Positions 11,090-22,862 of a stretch of DNA of 59,222 nt are shown piece after piece (position 1 is the first letter of the stretch; the number at the start of each line of letters is the position of its first letter). Source of the DNA: Pseudomonadota bacterium. GTDB taxonomy: Bacteria; Pseudomonadota; Alphaproteobacteria; Sphingomonadales; SMXR01. The stretch spans positions 1-59,222 of the forward strand of contig JADFJJ010000007.1 in assembly GCA_022566215.1 (NCBI GenBank), given 5' to 3'. Made by a program: the position numbers and the translations under genes. Under the pieces are notes generated by a model, which saw only the letters and a list, made by a program, of their open reading frames with translations, made no database searches and was not told where the DNA came from.

Positions 11090-11166
11090 GCGCCCGTAGC
11101 TCAGCTGGATAGAGCACCAGACTACGAATCTGGGGGTCGGGGGTTCGAATCCCTTCGGGCGCGCCA
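11090..11166 (+). tRNA. tRNA-Arg (anticodon ACG), CCA encoded
   Basis: GCGCCCG acceptor pairs with CGGGCGC; anticodon stem CCAGA/TCTGG with loop CTACGAA; T-arm GGTTCGAATC; 3' GCCA. Confidence 0.97.
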
Positions 11167-11235
11167 CCCTTCGCCCTGCGGGCTTCGGGTGGCTGACGCC
11201 AGTTAGCCAATCGGAAACGCAAATGGGGCGAAGGC

Positions 11236-11332
11236 GTGTCGCCCGTAGCCTTGGCGAAGGGGGACTGCCGCAAGCCCTAAGGAGCCTTGAATTGCAAGCA
11301 GGAGTGTCCACCATAGCTTTAGCGACGGCGGA
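11236..11332. repeat. Diverged direct repeat pair (11236-11264 and 11304-11332, offset 68 nt)
   Basis: GTGTCGCCCGTAGCCTTGGCGAAGGGGGA vs GTGTCCACCATAGCTTTAGCGACGGCGGA, 22 of 29 positions identical. Confidence 0.6.
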
Positions 11333-11441
11333 AGCTTTATGCGAAGGGGAACCAAGCCCTTAATACTTCCTCCCAGCCGCGCCATCTTCCGCTATCAGAT
11401 TTTTTGCTCTAGTGTTTCCTTAATCTTTAGGGAGGGACGAG

Positions 11442-11561
11442 GTGGAATTCGTATTTCAGGACTTGCTGATTTTAATGGCGGCGGGCTGGGTTCATCCCAG
11501 TGAGGTCGTTGACGTTCTGGCCCCGCGGGGCATGGTTGGTTTATCTGGTGTGATTTTATGA
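11442..11561 (+). CDS. 39-codon ORF overlapping the antiporter start (leader peptide candidate)
   Basis: GTG start after GGGAGGGACGAG; VEFVFQDLLILMAAGWVHPSEVVDVLAPRGMVGLSGVIL*; TGA overlaps downstream ATG as ATGA. Confidence 0.4.
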   Translation: MEFVFQDLLILMAAGWVHPSEVVDVLAPRGMVGLSGVIL

Positions 11562-13279
11562 ACGAATCTGAAATTTTATACGATGTGTTGATTTTTCTTT
11601 TGGCGGCGGTGGTGGTCGTCCCTTTGCTTCGGCGCTTGCGGGCCAGCCCGGTTCTTGGTTATCTTGCGGCAGGTATAATCATCGGGCCTTTTGGTCTGGC
11701 CATCATCAGAGATTCGCAAAACGCACAGACGCTGGCTGAGTTTGGCGTGGTCTTTCTGCTGTTCATGATCGGGCTTGAATTGTCGGTCGAACGTCTTCGA
11801 TCTCTAAGGCGTTATATTTTTGGGTTGGGCCTGCTTCAGGTTATTATAACCGGATCTATAATCGGCGGCATTGCCTGGGCTTTGGGAACCTCAAAAGAAG
11901 CGGCGGCAATAATCGGCTGCGGTCTGGCTTTGTCTTCAACCGCCTTTGTTCTCCAGTTGCTGAAGGAAAAGGGTGAATTGACGTCCCGTTTCGGTCAGGT
12001 CTCATTTGCAATATTGCTGCTTCAGGACATTGCTGTCGTGCCCTTTTTGATACTGGTGGCCTTGCTGGGCGAAGGAGACGGGTCTTTCCTGGGCGCCATT
12101 GGCATCGCCGCCCTCAAGGCGGCGGTAGTGCTGGCTTTGGTGATCGGTTTCGGACGCCTGTTATTGAGGCCAATTTACCGCTTGATAGCAAAGACAGGAA
12201 GTTCCGAGCTTTTTATAGCAACCACATTGCTGACCGTCCTTGGAACCGGGTGGCTGGTGTCGCTGGGGGGTTTATCAATAGCTCTCGGGGCTTTCCTTGC
12301 CGGCCTGTTGCTGGCGGAAACTGAATACCGGCACCAGGTCGAAGCAGACATCCGGCCTTTCCGGGGAATATTGCTGGGGCTTTTCTTCATGACGGTTGGG
12401 ATGTCAATGGATTTCGCCTTGATTCAAGCCAATTTATGGTTAATTGGGCTTCTGGTGGGCGCTCTTCTAATCGGCAAAACCATTATTACCGCCTTGCTTT
12501 GCCGGAGTTTTGGCTTGACCGCTTCAATCTCTGTCAAGGTTGGAATGCTTCTTTCGCAAGGCGGAGAATTCGGGTTTATCATTTTCGCGGCGGCCAGCGC
12601 TTTAGGTTTGCTTGAGCTGGAGGTCACCCAGGTTCTGCTGGCGACGGTAGCCCTGACAATGTTATTGACGCCGGGAATGGCCTTGGCCGGAAACTACTTT
12701 TCCAAAGTGCTGCTGGTTCGCGATAAAAAGTTCGTTGCCGGGTTAAGGGAAAAAGGAACGGATCTTAAGGATCATGTGATAATTGCAGGTTTTGGCCGGG
12801 TAGGACAGACCGTGGCAAGAATCCTCGAAGCGGCGGGCACCCCTTACATTGGAGTGGATTTGGACCCTGACCGCGTTTTGAAATGCCGGAAAAGCGGGAT
12901 GAATGTTTTCTTTGGCGATGCCAGCCAAATAGAGATACTCAAGACGGTTGGCGCAAAAAGCGCGAGAGCAGCCGCCATAACGATCGATCTGCCCGATCAG
13001 GCAAATAAAATAATTTCCGCCCTCCATGAATACGCACCAAGACTGCAACTCTTTGTCCGGGCGCGGGATCTGAAACATAGCCGCCAACTCAAAAACGAAG
13101 GGGTGGCTGCCGCCGTGCCCGCAACCATTGAAGCAAGCCTTCAATTAGGCGGGATGGTGTTGAAGGCTGCCGGAGCGCCTCCGAAAAAGGTCGCGAAAAT
13201 TCTCCAGGAATTTCGCAAAGCAGATTATGCCAAACTTGAAAAAATGATTATTGTCCAACCGGATATTGGTGACGATTAA
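11558..13279 (+). CDS. Kef-type (CPA2) cation/proton antiporter with TrkA-N domain
   Basis: Multi-TM domain with GYLAAGIIIGPFGL and SQGGEFGFIIF; cytoplasmic HVIIAGFGRVGQTVARILEAAGTPYIGVDLD Rossmann motif. Confidence 0.93.
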   Translation: MNESEILYDVLIFLLAAVVVVPLLRRLRASPVLGYLAAGIIIGPFGLAIIRDSQNAQTLAEFGVVFLLFMIGLELSVERLRSLRRYIFGLGLLQVIITGSIIGGIAWALGTSKEAAAIIGCGLALSSTAFVLQLLKEKGELTSRFGQVSFAILLLQDIAVVPFLILVALLGEGDGSFLGAIGIAALKAAVVLALVIGFGRLLLRPIYRLIAKTGSSELFIATTLLTVLGTGWLVSLGGLSIALGAFLAGLLLAETEYRHQVEADIRPFRGILLGLFFMTVGMSMDFALIQANLWLIGLLVGALLIGKTIITALLCRSFGLTASISVKVGMLLSQGGEFGFIIFAAASALGLLELEVTQVLLATVALTMLLTPGMALAGNYFSKVLLVRDKKFVAGLREKGTDLKDHVIIAGFGRVGQTVARILEAAGTPYIGVDLDPDRVLKCRKSGMNVFFGDASQIEILKTVGAKSARAAAITIDLPDQANKIISALHEYAPRLQLFVRARDLKHSRQLKNEGVAAAVPATIEASLQLGGMVLKAAGAPPKKVAKILQEFRKADYAKLEKMIIVQPDIGDD

Positions 13280-13383
13280 AATGGCCAAACTGCTGCTACG
13301 GCGAAGGATTTGCCTTTATCCTGGTGCTGGCGACGCCCGCCGAGCTGAAACTGGCCGCCAATAAACTGAAAAAGCAAAAAGGC

Positions 13384-13593
13384 TTAAGGCAGATCCATCT
13401 CCAGGATGGTCATGGTGAAGGCATAGGAGATCTCGCCCTCGTCTTCATCGCGGTAGATGGTGGCGATGAACTCCTCGCCGATATAGACCTCCACCGAATC
13501 ATCGACCCCCGGTCTCGGCTTAACCCGGATTTGGGACAGGTTGAATTTTTCCCGCAAATAGGTCTGCAAGCGGCCGGTTTCCTGGGGGGTCAT
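13384..13593 (-). CDS. DUF3126-like small protein
   Basis: MTPQETGRLQTYLREKFNLSQIRVKPRPGVDDSVEVYIGEEFIATIYRDEDEGEISYAFTMTILEMDL; internal start preferred. Confidence 0.8.
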   Translation of the reverse strand: MTPQETGRLQTYLREKFNLSQIRVKPRPGVDDSVEVYIGEEFIATIYRDEDEGEISYAFTMTILEMDLP

Positions 13594-13960
13594 GTCGCAT
13601 CTCCTGGTAATTCTTGGGCTCTGCACCGCTTTTACCCCAAGCAATCCAACCCGTAAACGTAAGATTCCCGCTAATTTACAAATTTTTATCACATTTTCGC
13701 CCAACTTTTGCCTTAGCAACGCGTCCCTATGTTTGGAGGATAGGTTTTTAACGGAATTTTACCGGGTAATTTTTGGAAAGTTGCGCAGGCTTGAAATGAA
13801 ATAATGATTCAAGGGCTCAATGAATAATAACATTTCTATCCAAAATGGCCGCGAGGCATTGACAGGCCGGTTAAAAAACATGACTTAAGCCCCAAATTTG
13901 AGTGAAAAGTGAAAATTGAGGCCAGTTTGCAACCTGGCGCTATTGGAGCCGAAAACAGTT

Positions 13961-14593
13961 ATGCGGATTTTTGCCATCATATTCGCCTTCGCCCTGATGA
14001 TCCCCCTGCTGCTGCCCCAGCAGGAGAAAGCCAGGATTGTTCCGGCCAAACCGAAGCCAGTGGCGGTGGTTGCCGCTGAGCCAACCCAAGCCCCGGCAGA
14101 GGTCGCCGTTCAGCTGGTCAGCGCGCCCGCCTTTGCGCAACGCGCAGACCTGGAAACGCTGATCTGGGCGCTCGAGGTTCTGGGCGATGAGGTTGAAACC
14201 CCGGAAGGCCGCTGCCTGACCCAGGTGATTTATTTTGAAGCCCGCAGCGAGCCGGTTGAAGGCCAGCTGGCGGTCGCCCAGGTGGTGCTGAACCGCACCA
14301 AAAACCAGCGTTTTCCCGACACCATTTGCGGGGTTGTTTTCCAGAATGAAAAAATGAAGCACCGCTGCCAGTTCTCGTTTGCCTGTGACGGCCTCTCTGA
14401 CAACCCGTACAATCCGGAGGCCTGGGATTTGGCCAAGCGGATCGGCTATATCGCGCTTTCCGAACGGTGGGAGGACATCACCTACTCCGCCACCTATTAT
14501 CACGCCAACTACGTCCTGCCTTACTGGGTGACCTCCCTGGAAACAACCGCCCGGCATGGCCGCCATATCTTCTATCGTGACGGGGCTTTCTAA
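13961..14593 (+). CDS. Cell wall hydrolase, SleB type
   Basis: N-terminal TM; IYFEARSEPVEGQLAVAQVVLNRTKNQRFPDTICGVVFQ ... CQFSFACDG. Confidence 0.9.
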   Translation: MRIFAIIFAFALMIPLLLPQQEKARIVPAKPKPVAVVAAEPTQAPAEVAVQLVSAPAFAQRADLETLIWALEVLGDEVETPEGRCLTQVIYFEARSEPVEGQLAVAQVVLNRTKNQRFPDTICGVVFQNEKMKHRCQFSFACDGLSDNPYNPEAWDLAKRIGYIALSERWEDITYSATYYHANYVLPYWVTSLETTARHGRHIFYRDGAF

Positions 14594-14620
14594 AGGAGCA
14601 CCGGTCTGGGAAAATTCCGG

Positions 14621-15187
14621 TCAGCTAACCCCTGCTTCCTCGAGAATTTTAATAACCGACCTGGCCCGGGCCTCCTGGGCGTATTGCAGGGCATCGCGCC
14701 CGGTGTAATCGGTGGCAAAAACATCCGCCCCGTTTTTAATCAGAGTTCTAATCACCCGGCTTTTACGCGCGGCGGCGGCTTTCATCAAAGGAGTGCGTCC
14801 CTGCTTGTCAGCAAGGTTGACGTCGGCCTTGAACTCCAGCAACAGGGCAAGCGCCATTTCATCCCCGTTTGAGGAGGCGATCATCACCGCGGTGGTCTGG
14901 TCGGGGAGGCTTTTGCTGTCCGGATAGGCGCCGTGTTCCAGCAGCAGACGCATCATCTCGTAATATTTTTCCCGGACCGCCATAATCAGGGCGGTATCTC
15001 CTCCGCGCCGGGCGTTGGGATTGGCGCCGTCAAAAAGGCGGCCGCGGGCATCGGCGATCTCATTGTCCGCAATCGCATTCAGCAAGTGATGCGTGTCCGA
15101 AAACTGGGCGCCGGCGCCGGGAGTCAGAATGGTCATCATAATCCCGGCCAAACCCAAAGCTGCTAGAAAAGTAAAAATCTTTTTCAT
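14621..15187 (-). CDS. Secreted ankyrin-repeat protein
   Basis: Signal peptide MKKIFTFLAALGLAGIMMTILTPGAGA; four ankyrin-like repeats (GDTALIMAVREKYYEMMRLLLEHGA etc.). Confidence 0.87.
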   Translation of the reverse strand: MKKIFTFLAALGLAGIMMTILTPGAGAQFSDTHHLLNAIADNEIADARGRLFDGANPNARRGGDTALIMAVREKYYEMMRLLLEHGAYPDSKSLPDQTTAVMIASSNGDEMALALLLEFKADVNLADKQGRTPLMKAAAARKSRVIRTLIKNGADVFATDYTGRDALQYAQEARARSVIKILEEAGVS

Positions 15188-15333
15188 TATGTTGCTCGCA
15201 ATCCTTATTTCCCGGACCTCGGGGGCCAGTCCGGCCCGGTACCGGGTAGAGTTTTTTATCGAAACCTCTTTCCTTGGTTTTTGCAAGGGGCTACTTTGCT
15301 ACAGGAAAAATTAAGGCGGATCAAGGAGGCTGT

Positions 15334-15951
15334 ATGAATCCCAAAATCCTTAAAGGGACAGCTGCCATTATCATTTTACTGGTTCTCGGGTATTTCGCCG
15401 GGACCCTGAGCGAACGCGCCCCGGGTCCTGCTCCGGTGGTTATCAGCCATGGTGAAGCGGACATCGGCGGGGCGTTTGAGCTGGTTGACACCGGCGGCAA
15501 TGCAGTGACTGATCAGACCCTGCTGGGAAAAAAGGCGCTGATTTATTTTGGCTATACCAACTGCCCGGATGTCTGCCCGCTCGATATGAACCGGATTTCC
15601 ATGGCCCTGAACATTCTTGGGCAGAACCGGCCGGTCCTAGAAGTTCTGCAGCCGGTCTTTATCAGCATCGACCCGGCGCGCGATCCGCCCGATCAAGTGG
15701 CGCGTTTTCTGGCCAGGTATCACCCCTCCTTTATTGGCCTGACCGGCACGTTTGAGCAGATGGAGCGGACCGCCAAAGCCTACAAAGTCGCCTATGAAAA
15801 AATTCTGGCCGCCGAGGATCAACCCCTGATTAATCATTCCTCTAATATTTACCTGATGGACGAGCAGGGCAAATATATCACCCATTTCGGCTCTGACGTA
15901 CCGCCCGGAGCCCTGGCGGAGGCCATCCTTGGTCATCTCGGTTCGTCCTGA
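15334..15951 (+). CDS. SCO1/SenC family protein (copper chaperone / thioredoxin fold)
   Basis: [17 protein letters not shown] CxxxC motif, conserved His in SSNIYLMD region; SD AAGGAGG before ATG 15334. Confidence 0.93.
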   Translation: MNPKILKGTAAIIILLVLGYFAGTLSERAPGPAPVVISHGEADIGGAFELVDTGGNAVTDQTLLGKKALIYFGYTNCPDVCPLDMNRISMALNILGQNRPVLEVLQPVFISIDPARDPPDQVARFLARYHPSFIGLTGTFEQMERTAKAYKVAYEKILAAEDQPLINHSSNIYLMDEQGKYITHFGSDVPPGALAEAILGHLGSS

Positions 15952-16391
15952 TGAACACCTCCCGCCGGTTCTGGGAACAAAAATCCTTGCCTGAGATGAC
16001 CAAAAAGGAGTGGGAGCTGTTGTGTGACGGCTGCGGCAAATGCTGTCTTCACAAGCTTGAAGACGAAGATACCGGCGAGGTTAAATATACCGCGGTTGCG
16101 TGCCGGCTTCTGGACCTGAAAACTATCCGCTGCACCAATTACAAAAAGCGCGGCCGGCTGGTGGCCGATTGCCTGCAGCTGAACGCCAGGACCGCCGCGG
16201 AGTTTAAATGGCTGCCGGGAACCTGCGCCTACCGGCTGCTGGCCGAGGGGAAAGGCTTGCCTGAGTGGCATCCGCTGGTCTCCGGAGATAATGAAAGCGT
16301 CCATACCGCCGGGATATCAATCAGGGGCAAATGCACATCAGAGCGCAGCGCCGGTGATCTGCAGGATCACTTGTGGCCGGACTTTGAATAG
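15951..16391 (+). CDS. YcgN/UPF0260 family cysteine cluster protein
   Basis: [18 protein letters not shown] ... [29 protein letters not shown]. Confidence 0.9.
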   Translation: MNTSRRFWEQKSLPEMTKKEWELLCDGCGKCCLHKLEDEDTGEVKYTAVACRLLDLKTIRCTNYKKRGRLVADCLQLNARTAAEFKWLPGTCAYRLLAEGKGLPEWHPLVSGDNESVHTAGISIRGKCTSERSAGDLQDHLWPDFE

Positions 16392-16406
16392 GCCTAGACG
16401 CTTCGC

Positions 16407-18854
<2,448 letters not shown>

Positions 18855-20066
18855 TTAATCTAATTGGTTGATATTTTCGATCACGCCGTCTGTGACGTGG
18901 AGGAACAGGGCCTTGCCCTTGAGCGGTGAAAAAATGGCGGCATCGGTCCCGGTCAGCCAGGTTTGCACCCCAAGGGTTGCAACCTCTTCAAACAAACTGG
19001 TGCGGCGCTCCTGGTCCAGATGGGCCGCCACTTCATCCAGCAGCAGAATTGGGCTGCGCCCCCTAACCGACATCTGGAGGCGGGCGGCGGCCAGGACAAT
19101 TCCCGTCAGCATGGCCTTTTGCTCACCGGTGGAACACTGGCTGGCGGGGATGTCTTTTTCCGGATGCCAGGCCTGGAGATCGGTTTTGTGCGCGCCCCTG
19201 CCGGTTTGTCCGCGTTCGCCGTCGCGGGTTCGTTCCCCGGCCAGCAGACCGGCCAATTGCTCTTCCGCCGCCAGCGCCGGATGTACTTTGAGCAGGTCTT
19301 CCACTTCTCCCTTCAGGGCCAGAACCGGGATCGGAAAGCGGCTCTCGCTGGCAAAAGAAAGATGGGTCTTTAAAAGCTCCAGCCCCTCCAGCCGGGCGGC
19401 GGCGATGGCGACCGCATGTTCAGCCATGCGCCGCTCCAGGGCGGAAATCCAGGTCTCGTCCCTTTGGTTGCCATGGCCGGTAAGGACCTTGAGGCGCTCG
19501 CGGGTGGTTTTTTCATAAGCATATAATTGCCGGGCGTGGTCCGGGAAAAGCCCAACCACGATCTGATCGAAAAAACGCCGCCGTTCGGAGGCGCCTTCCT
19601 GGAACAGGCGGTCCATCCTGGGGGTCAGCCAGATGATCGAGATATAGGGCGCCAGCGCCGCCGCCCCCGAAAGGGGCGTCTCATCCATGACAATCACCCG
19701 CCGGGCCCGGCCCTGTACGCCCCCGGACTTGTTTGCATATTCTATCGCACAACCGATCCGGCGCTGCTCCCCCTGGCCGGCAAAAACAGCAGAAACCGCC
19801 CACGCCCCGGCGGCGCCGTTGGTGGTAATATCATCAAGCCGGGCGCCCCTTAAGCCGCGGCCCGGGCCGAGGTAGGAAAGCGCCTCCAAAAGGTTGGTTT
19901 TGCCGGCTCCGTTTTCACCTACCAGGACAATGCAGTTCTCGCCTGGCGCGGAAATCTCAAGACGGGTCGAGGGGTAATTCCTGAACCGGGTCAGGTCGAG
20001 CCGGCGCACCGCAACGCCCGGTTTTTCGCCCGGCTGCTTTGGGGTCATTGTTGCTGTTTGGACCAT
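18855..20066 (-). CDS. recF: DNA replication/repair protein RecF
   Basis: LDLTRFRNYPSTRLE, GENGAGKTNLLEALSYLGPGRGLR; between dnaN and gyrB. Confidence 0.96.
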   Translation of the reverse strand: MVQTATMTPKQPGEKPGVAVRRLDLTRFRNYPSTRLEISAPGENCIVLVGENGAGKTNLLEALSYLGPGRGLRGARLDDITTNGAAGAWAVSAVFAGQGEQRRIGCAIEYANKSGGVQGRARRVIVMDETPLSGAAALAPYISIIWLTPRMDRLFQEGASERRRFFDQIVVGLFPDHARQLYAYEKTTRERLKVLTGHGNQRDETWISALERRMAEHAVAIAAARLEGLELLKTHLSFASESRFPIPVLALKGEVEDLLKVHPALAAEEQLAGLLAGERTRDGERGQTGRGAHKTDLQAWHPEKDIPASQCSTGEQKAMLTGIVLAAARLQMSVRGRSPILLLDEVAAHLDQERRTSLFEEVATLGVQTWLTGTDAAIFSPLKGKALFLHVTDGVIENINQLD

Positions 20067-20128
20067 GTTTTGCCCGTTTCCGCCCTAAAAACCAGAACCG
20101 CCCCTCGGGGCGCTGATGATGCGCGCCA

Positions 20129-21241
20129 TCACACCCGCATCGGCATCAGAACATAAAGGGCATCCGCATCCCCGGAATCCCGAATCAGTGTTGGTGATGC
20201 TGAATCGGCCAGCTCCATATTTACAGTATCCCCTTCGATCTGGTGCAGGATGTCCAGAAGGTAGCGGGCATTGAAGCCGATCTCCATCGGCTCGGCGCTG
20301 TAACTGACACTCACCTCTTCGGTCGCGGTGCCACTTTCCGGGCTGTTGACGGAAAGAACCATGGTGTCTTTTCCAAGGCTCAGTTTAACCGAACGGGTGC
20401 GCTCGGTGGAAATGGTCGAGACCCGATCAACCGCCTCGGCCAGGACATGGCCGTCGACACTCAGTTTTTTCTCGTTGGCGGTCGGTATGACACGTTTGTA
20501 ATCGGGAAAAGTCCCATCGATCAGCTTGGAGGTCAGGACGGTCGAATCGAAGGAAAATTTGATCTTGGTGTCGGAAAGGGCGATTTTCACATCGCCGTCA
20601 AATTCCTCGATCAGCTTGCGCAGCTCTGAAACCGTCTTGCGCGGGATGATCACCCCCGGCATCCCCTTGGACCCCTTGGGCGCCTTGGTTTCAACCCGGG
20701 CCATGCGGTGCCCGTCGGTTGAGACCGCCCGCAGCAGTTCCTTGCCGTCATCGACAACGTGAAGATAAATTCCGTTCAGGTAATAGCGGGTTTCTTCGGT
20801 CGAGATGGCAAACCGGGTTTTATCCATCAGTTTCTTCAGGCTCGCTGAAGTAAGGGTAAATTTGTGCGGCATATCGCCTTCGGACATGACCGGAAAATCT
20901 TCCTTGGGCAAACCCGCCAGGTTAAAATCGGAGCGCCCGGCCTTGATCTGGAGCCGGTTATCTTCACCCAGCTTCAATTCAATCTGGGCCCCCTCAGGCA
21001 ACTTTCTGACAATGTCGAACATGGTGTGGGCGGGGACTGTGATGGCGCCGCCCTTTTTTATATCCGCCTCGGTTTTTTCAACGATCGACAAGTCCAAATC
21101 GGTGGCGGTCAGGGAAATAATTCCACCCTCCGCTTCGATCTGGACATTGGATAAAATCGGAATGGTATTCCGGCGCTCAACAATACTTTGGACGTGCCCC
21201 AAAGTCTTCAGAAAATTACCTCGTTCAATGGTCAGCTGCAT
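20129..21241 (-). CDS. dnaN: DNA polymerase III subunit beta (sliding clamp)
   Basis: MQLTIERGNFLKTLGHVQSIVERRNTIPILSNV; C-terminal VLMPMRV. Confidence 0.97.
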   Translation of the reverse strand: MQLTIERGNFLKTLGHVQSIVERRNTIPILSNVQIEAEGGIISLTATDLDLSIVEKTEADIKKGGAITVPAHTMFDIVRKLPEGAQIELKLGEDNRLQIKAGRSDFNLAGLPKEDFPVMSEGDMPHKFTLTSASLKKLMDKTRFAISTEETRYYLNGIYLHVVDDGKELLRAVSTDGHRMARVETKAPKGSKGMPGVIIPRKTVSELRKLIEEFDGDVKIALSDTKIKFSFDSTVLTSKLIDGTFPDYKRVIPTANEKKLSVDGHVLAEAVDRVSTISTERTRSVKLSLGKDTMVLSVNSPESGTATEEVSVSYSAEPMEIGFNARYLLDILHQIEGDTVNMELADSASPTLIRDSGDADALYVLMPMRV

Positions 21242-21509
21242 GTGTCAGCCCGCTCCCTTTTTTGTGTGAGTTATAACGGCCCCAAAACCTCTGTTCCGTG
21301 CGGTTTCTAGAGCAATATTAATCGCGTTATTTCCCCATGAAAATGTGTCCTGGCACATCATATGCGATTTTGCCGCTTGAGAATAGCAAAATATGGGATT
21401 TTTGCCACGTTTTTTATGGCCAAAAACCCTGCTTTTTATGCCTTATTCAACGGCTCTGAAGGGAACTGGCCGGAGGGCAAAAAGCCCCCCTGGCCCTGAA
21501 GTTTGTTGC

Positions 21510-22862
21510 TTAGCCTTCCAGAAGGTGCGAGAGGCGGTTGAGATCGTCTTCGAGGGTGCTGTCGGTGCGCCTCAAGTCATCAATTTTACGCACCGCATGC
21601 ATCACCGTAGTGTGGTCGCGTCCACCGAATTTGCGGCCGATCTCCGGCAGCGAGCGGCTGGTCATCTGTTTGGCCAGATACATCGCCACCTGCCTGGGGC
21701 GGGCGATGTCGCGGGCGCGCCGGGCGGACAAAATCTCGGAAAGCCGCAGGTTATAATAATCAGACACCTGGCGCATGATCTCGTCGATGGTGACCTTGCG
21801 GTCGTTGGCCCGGAGCAAATCCTGGAGCACACTCCGGGTCATATCGATAGTGACCAGCCGGCCGGTCAGCTCGGTATAGGCAACCACCCGGTTGAGCGCC
21901 CCTTCCAGCTCGCGTACGTTGGAGGTGATTTTGCTGGCGAGAAATTCCAGAACATCCTTGGGGATCTGGACGTTTTCAAAATTCTCCGACTTGGTCTGAA
22001 GAATTCCCAGGCGCAATTCGTAATCGGTCGGGTGGATATCGGCCACCAGCCCCCAACCGAGGCGCGAGCGGATGCGCTCTTCAATGCCCGCCAGGTCGGT
22101 CGGCGAGCGGTCGGCCGAAATGATCACCTGGCGGCGGTTATCGATCAGGGCATTAAAGGTATGGAAAAATTCTTCCTGGGTCGATTCCTTGTTGGCGATG
22201 AACTGGACGTCATCGATCATCAAAAGTTCGACCGTGCGGAACTGGCGTTTAAACTCGACCGTGGTCTTGCTGCGGATTGCGGTAATAAACTGGTACATAA
22301 ACTTTTCCGCCGACAAGTACATGACCTTGCGCCCGGGATGCAGCCGGGTCACCTCAGAGGCGATGGCATGCATCAGATGGGTTTTGCCAAGGCCCACGCC
22401 GCCGTGCAAAAACAGCGGATTGAAGAGCACTTGTTCGCTCTCGGCGGCCCGCCGGGCCGCGGCATAGGCCAACTCGTTGGATTTGCCGACCACAAAGGAA
22501 TCGAAGGTATAGCGCGGGTCGAGGACGCTGCCGAAGCTGTCGGTCAGAACCCCTTTGGCAAAAGCCTTGCCGGCCCCGGCGGCACCGCTGAAACTCGAAT
22601 CAGCGGCGGTTTTTTTATCCACCGTAATATCAACACTGAAAACCTTGGCGCCTTCACGTTCCCACAACTCCTTGATTCGGTCAGCGTAATGACGCCGCAC
22701 CCAATCCCGCACAAAAGGCGTCCGGGCCGAGAACAGCACGGTGCCATCCTCTATATTTTTAAAGTTCAGGTTTTTGATCCAGGCGTTGAAAGCGTCGTCC
22801 CCGATCTCGGCCCTCAAAATGGATTGAATTCTATCCCATTCAGTAATTTGTTTCCCAGTCAT
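21510..22862 (-). CDS. dnaA: Chromosomal replication initiator DnaA
   Basis: FLHGGVGLGKTHLMHAIA Walker A; C-terminal GGRDHTTVMHAVRKI; start MTGKQITEW preferred. Confidence 0.97.
   Translation of the reverse strand: MTGKQITEWDRIQSILRAEIGDDAFNAWIKNLNFKNIEDGTVLFSARTPFVRDWVRRHYADRIKELWEREGAKVFSVDITVDKKTAADSSFSGAAGAGKAFAKGVLTDSFGSVLDPRYTFDSFVVGKSNELAYAAARRAAESEQVLFNPLFLHGGVGLGKTHLMHAIASEVTRLHPGRKVMYLSAEKFMYQFITAIRSKTTVEFKRQFRTVELLMIDDVQFIANKESTQEEFFHTFNALIDNRRQVIISADRSPTDLAGIEERIRSRLGWGLVADIHPTDYELRLGILQTKSENFENVQIPKDVLEFLASKITSNVRELEGALNRVVAYTELTGRLVTIDMTRSVLQDLLRANDRKVTIDEIMRQVSDYYNLRLSEILSARRARDIARPRQVAMYLAKQMTSRSLPEIGRKFGGRDHTTVMHAVRKIDDLRRTDSTLEDDLNRLSHLLEG

Noticed and set aside
11049-11314. 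Minus-strand ORFs of 74 and 76 aa (…APEGIRTPDPQIRSLVLYPAELRA…, …PKGFEPPTPRFVVWCSIQLSYGRL)
   Set aside because: They are antisense translations of the tRNA-Arg gene and its flanking repeat; a familiar spurious protein pattern.
13281-13383. Short frame after the antiporter (…YGEGFAFILVLATPAELKLAANKLKKQKG) that looked like a gene remnant
   Set aside because: Too short and no recognisable family; could be chance coding potential, and runs antisense into the DUF3126-like gene.
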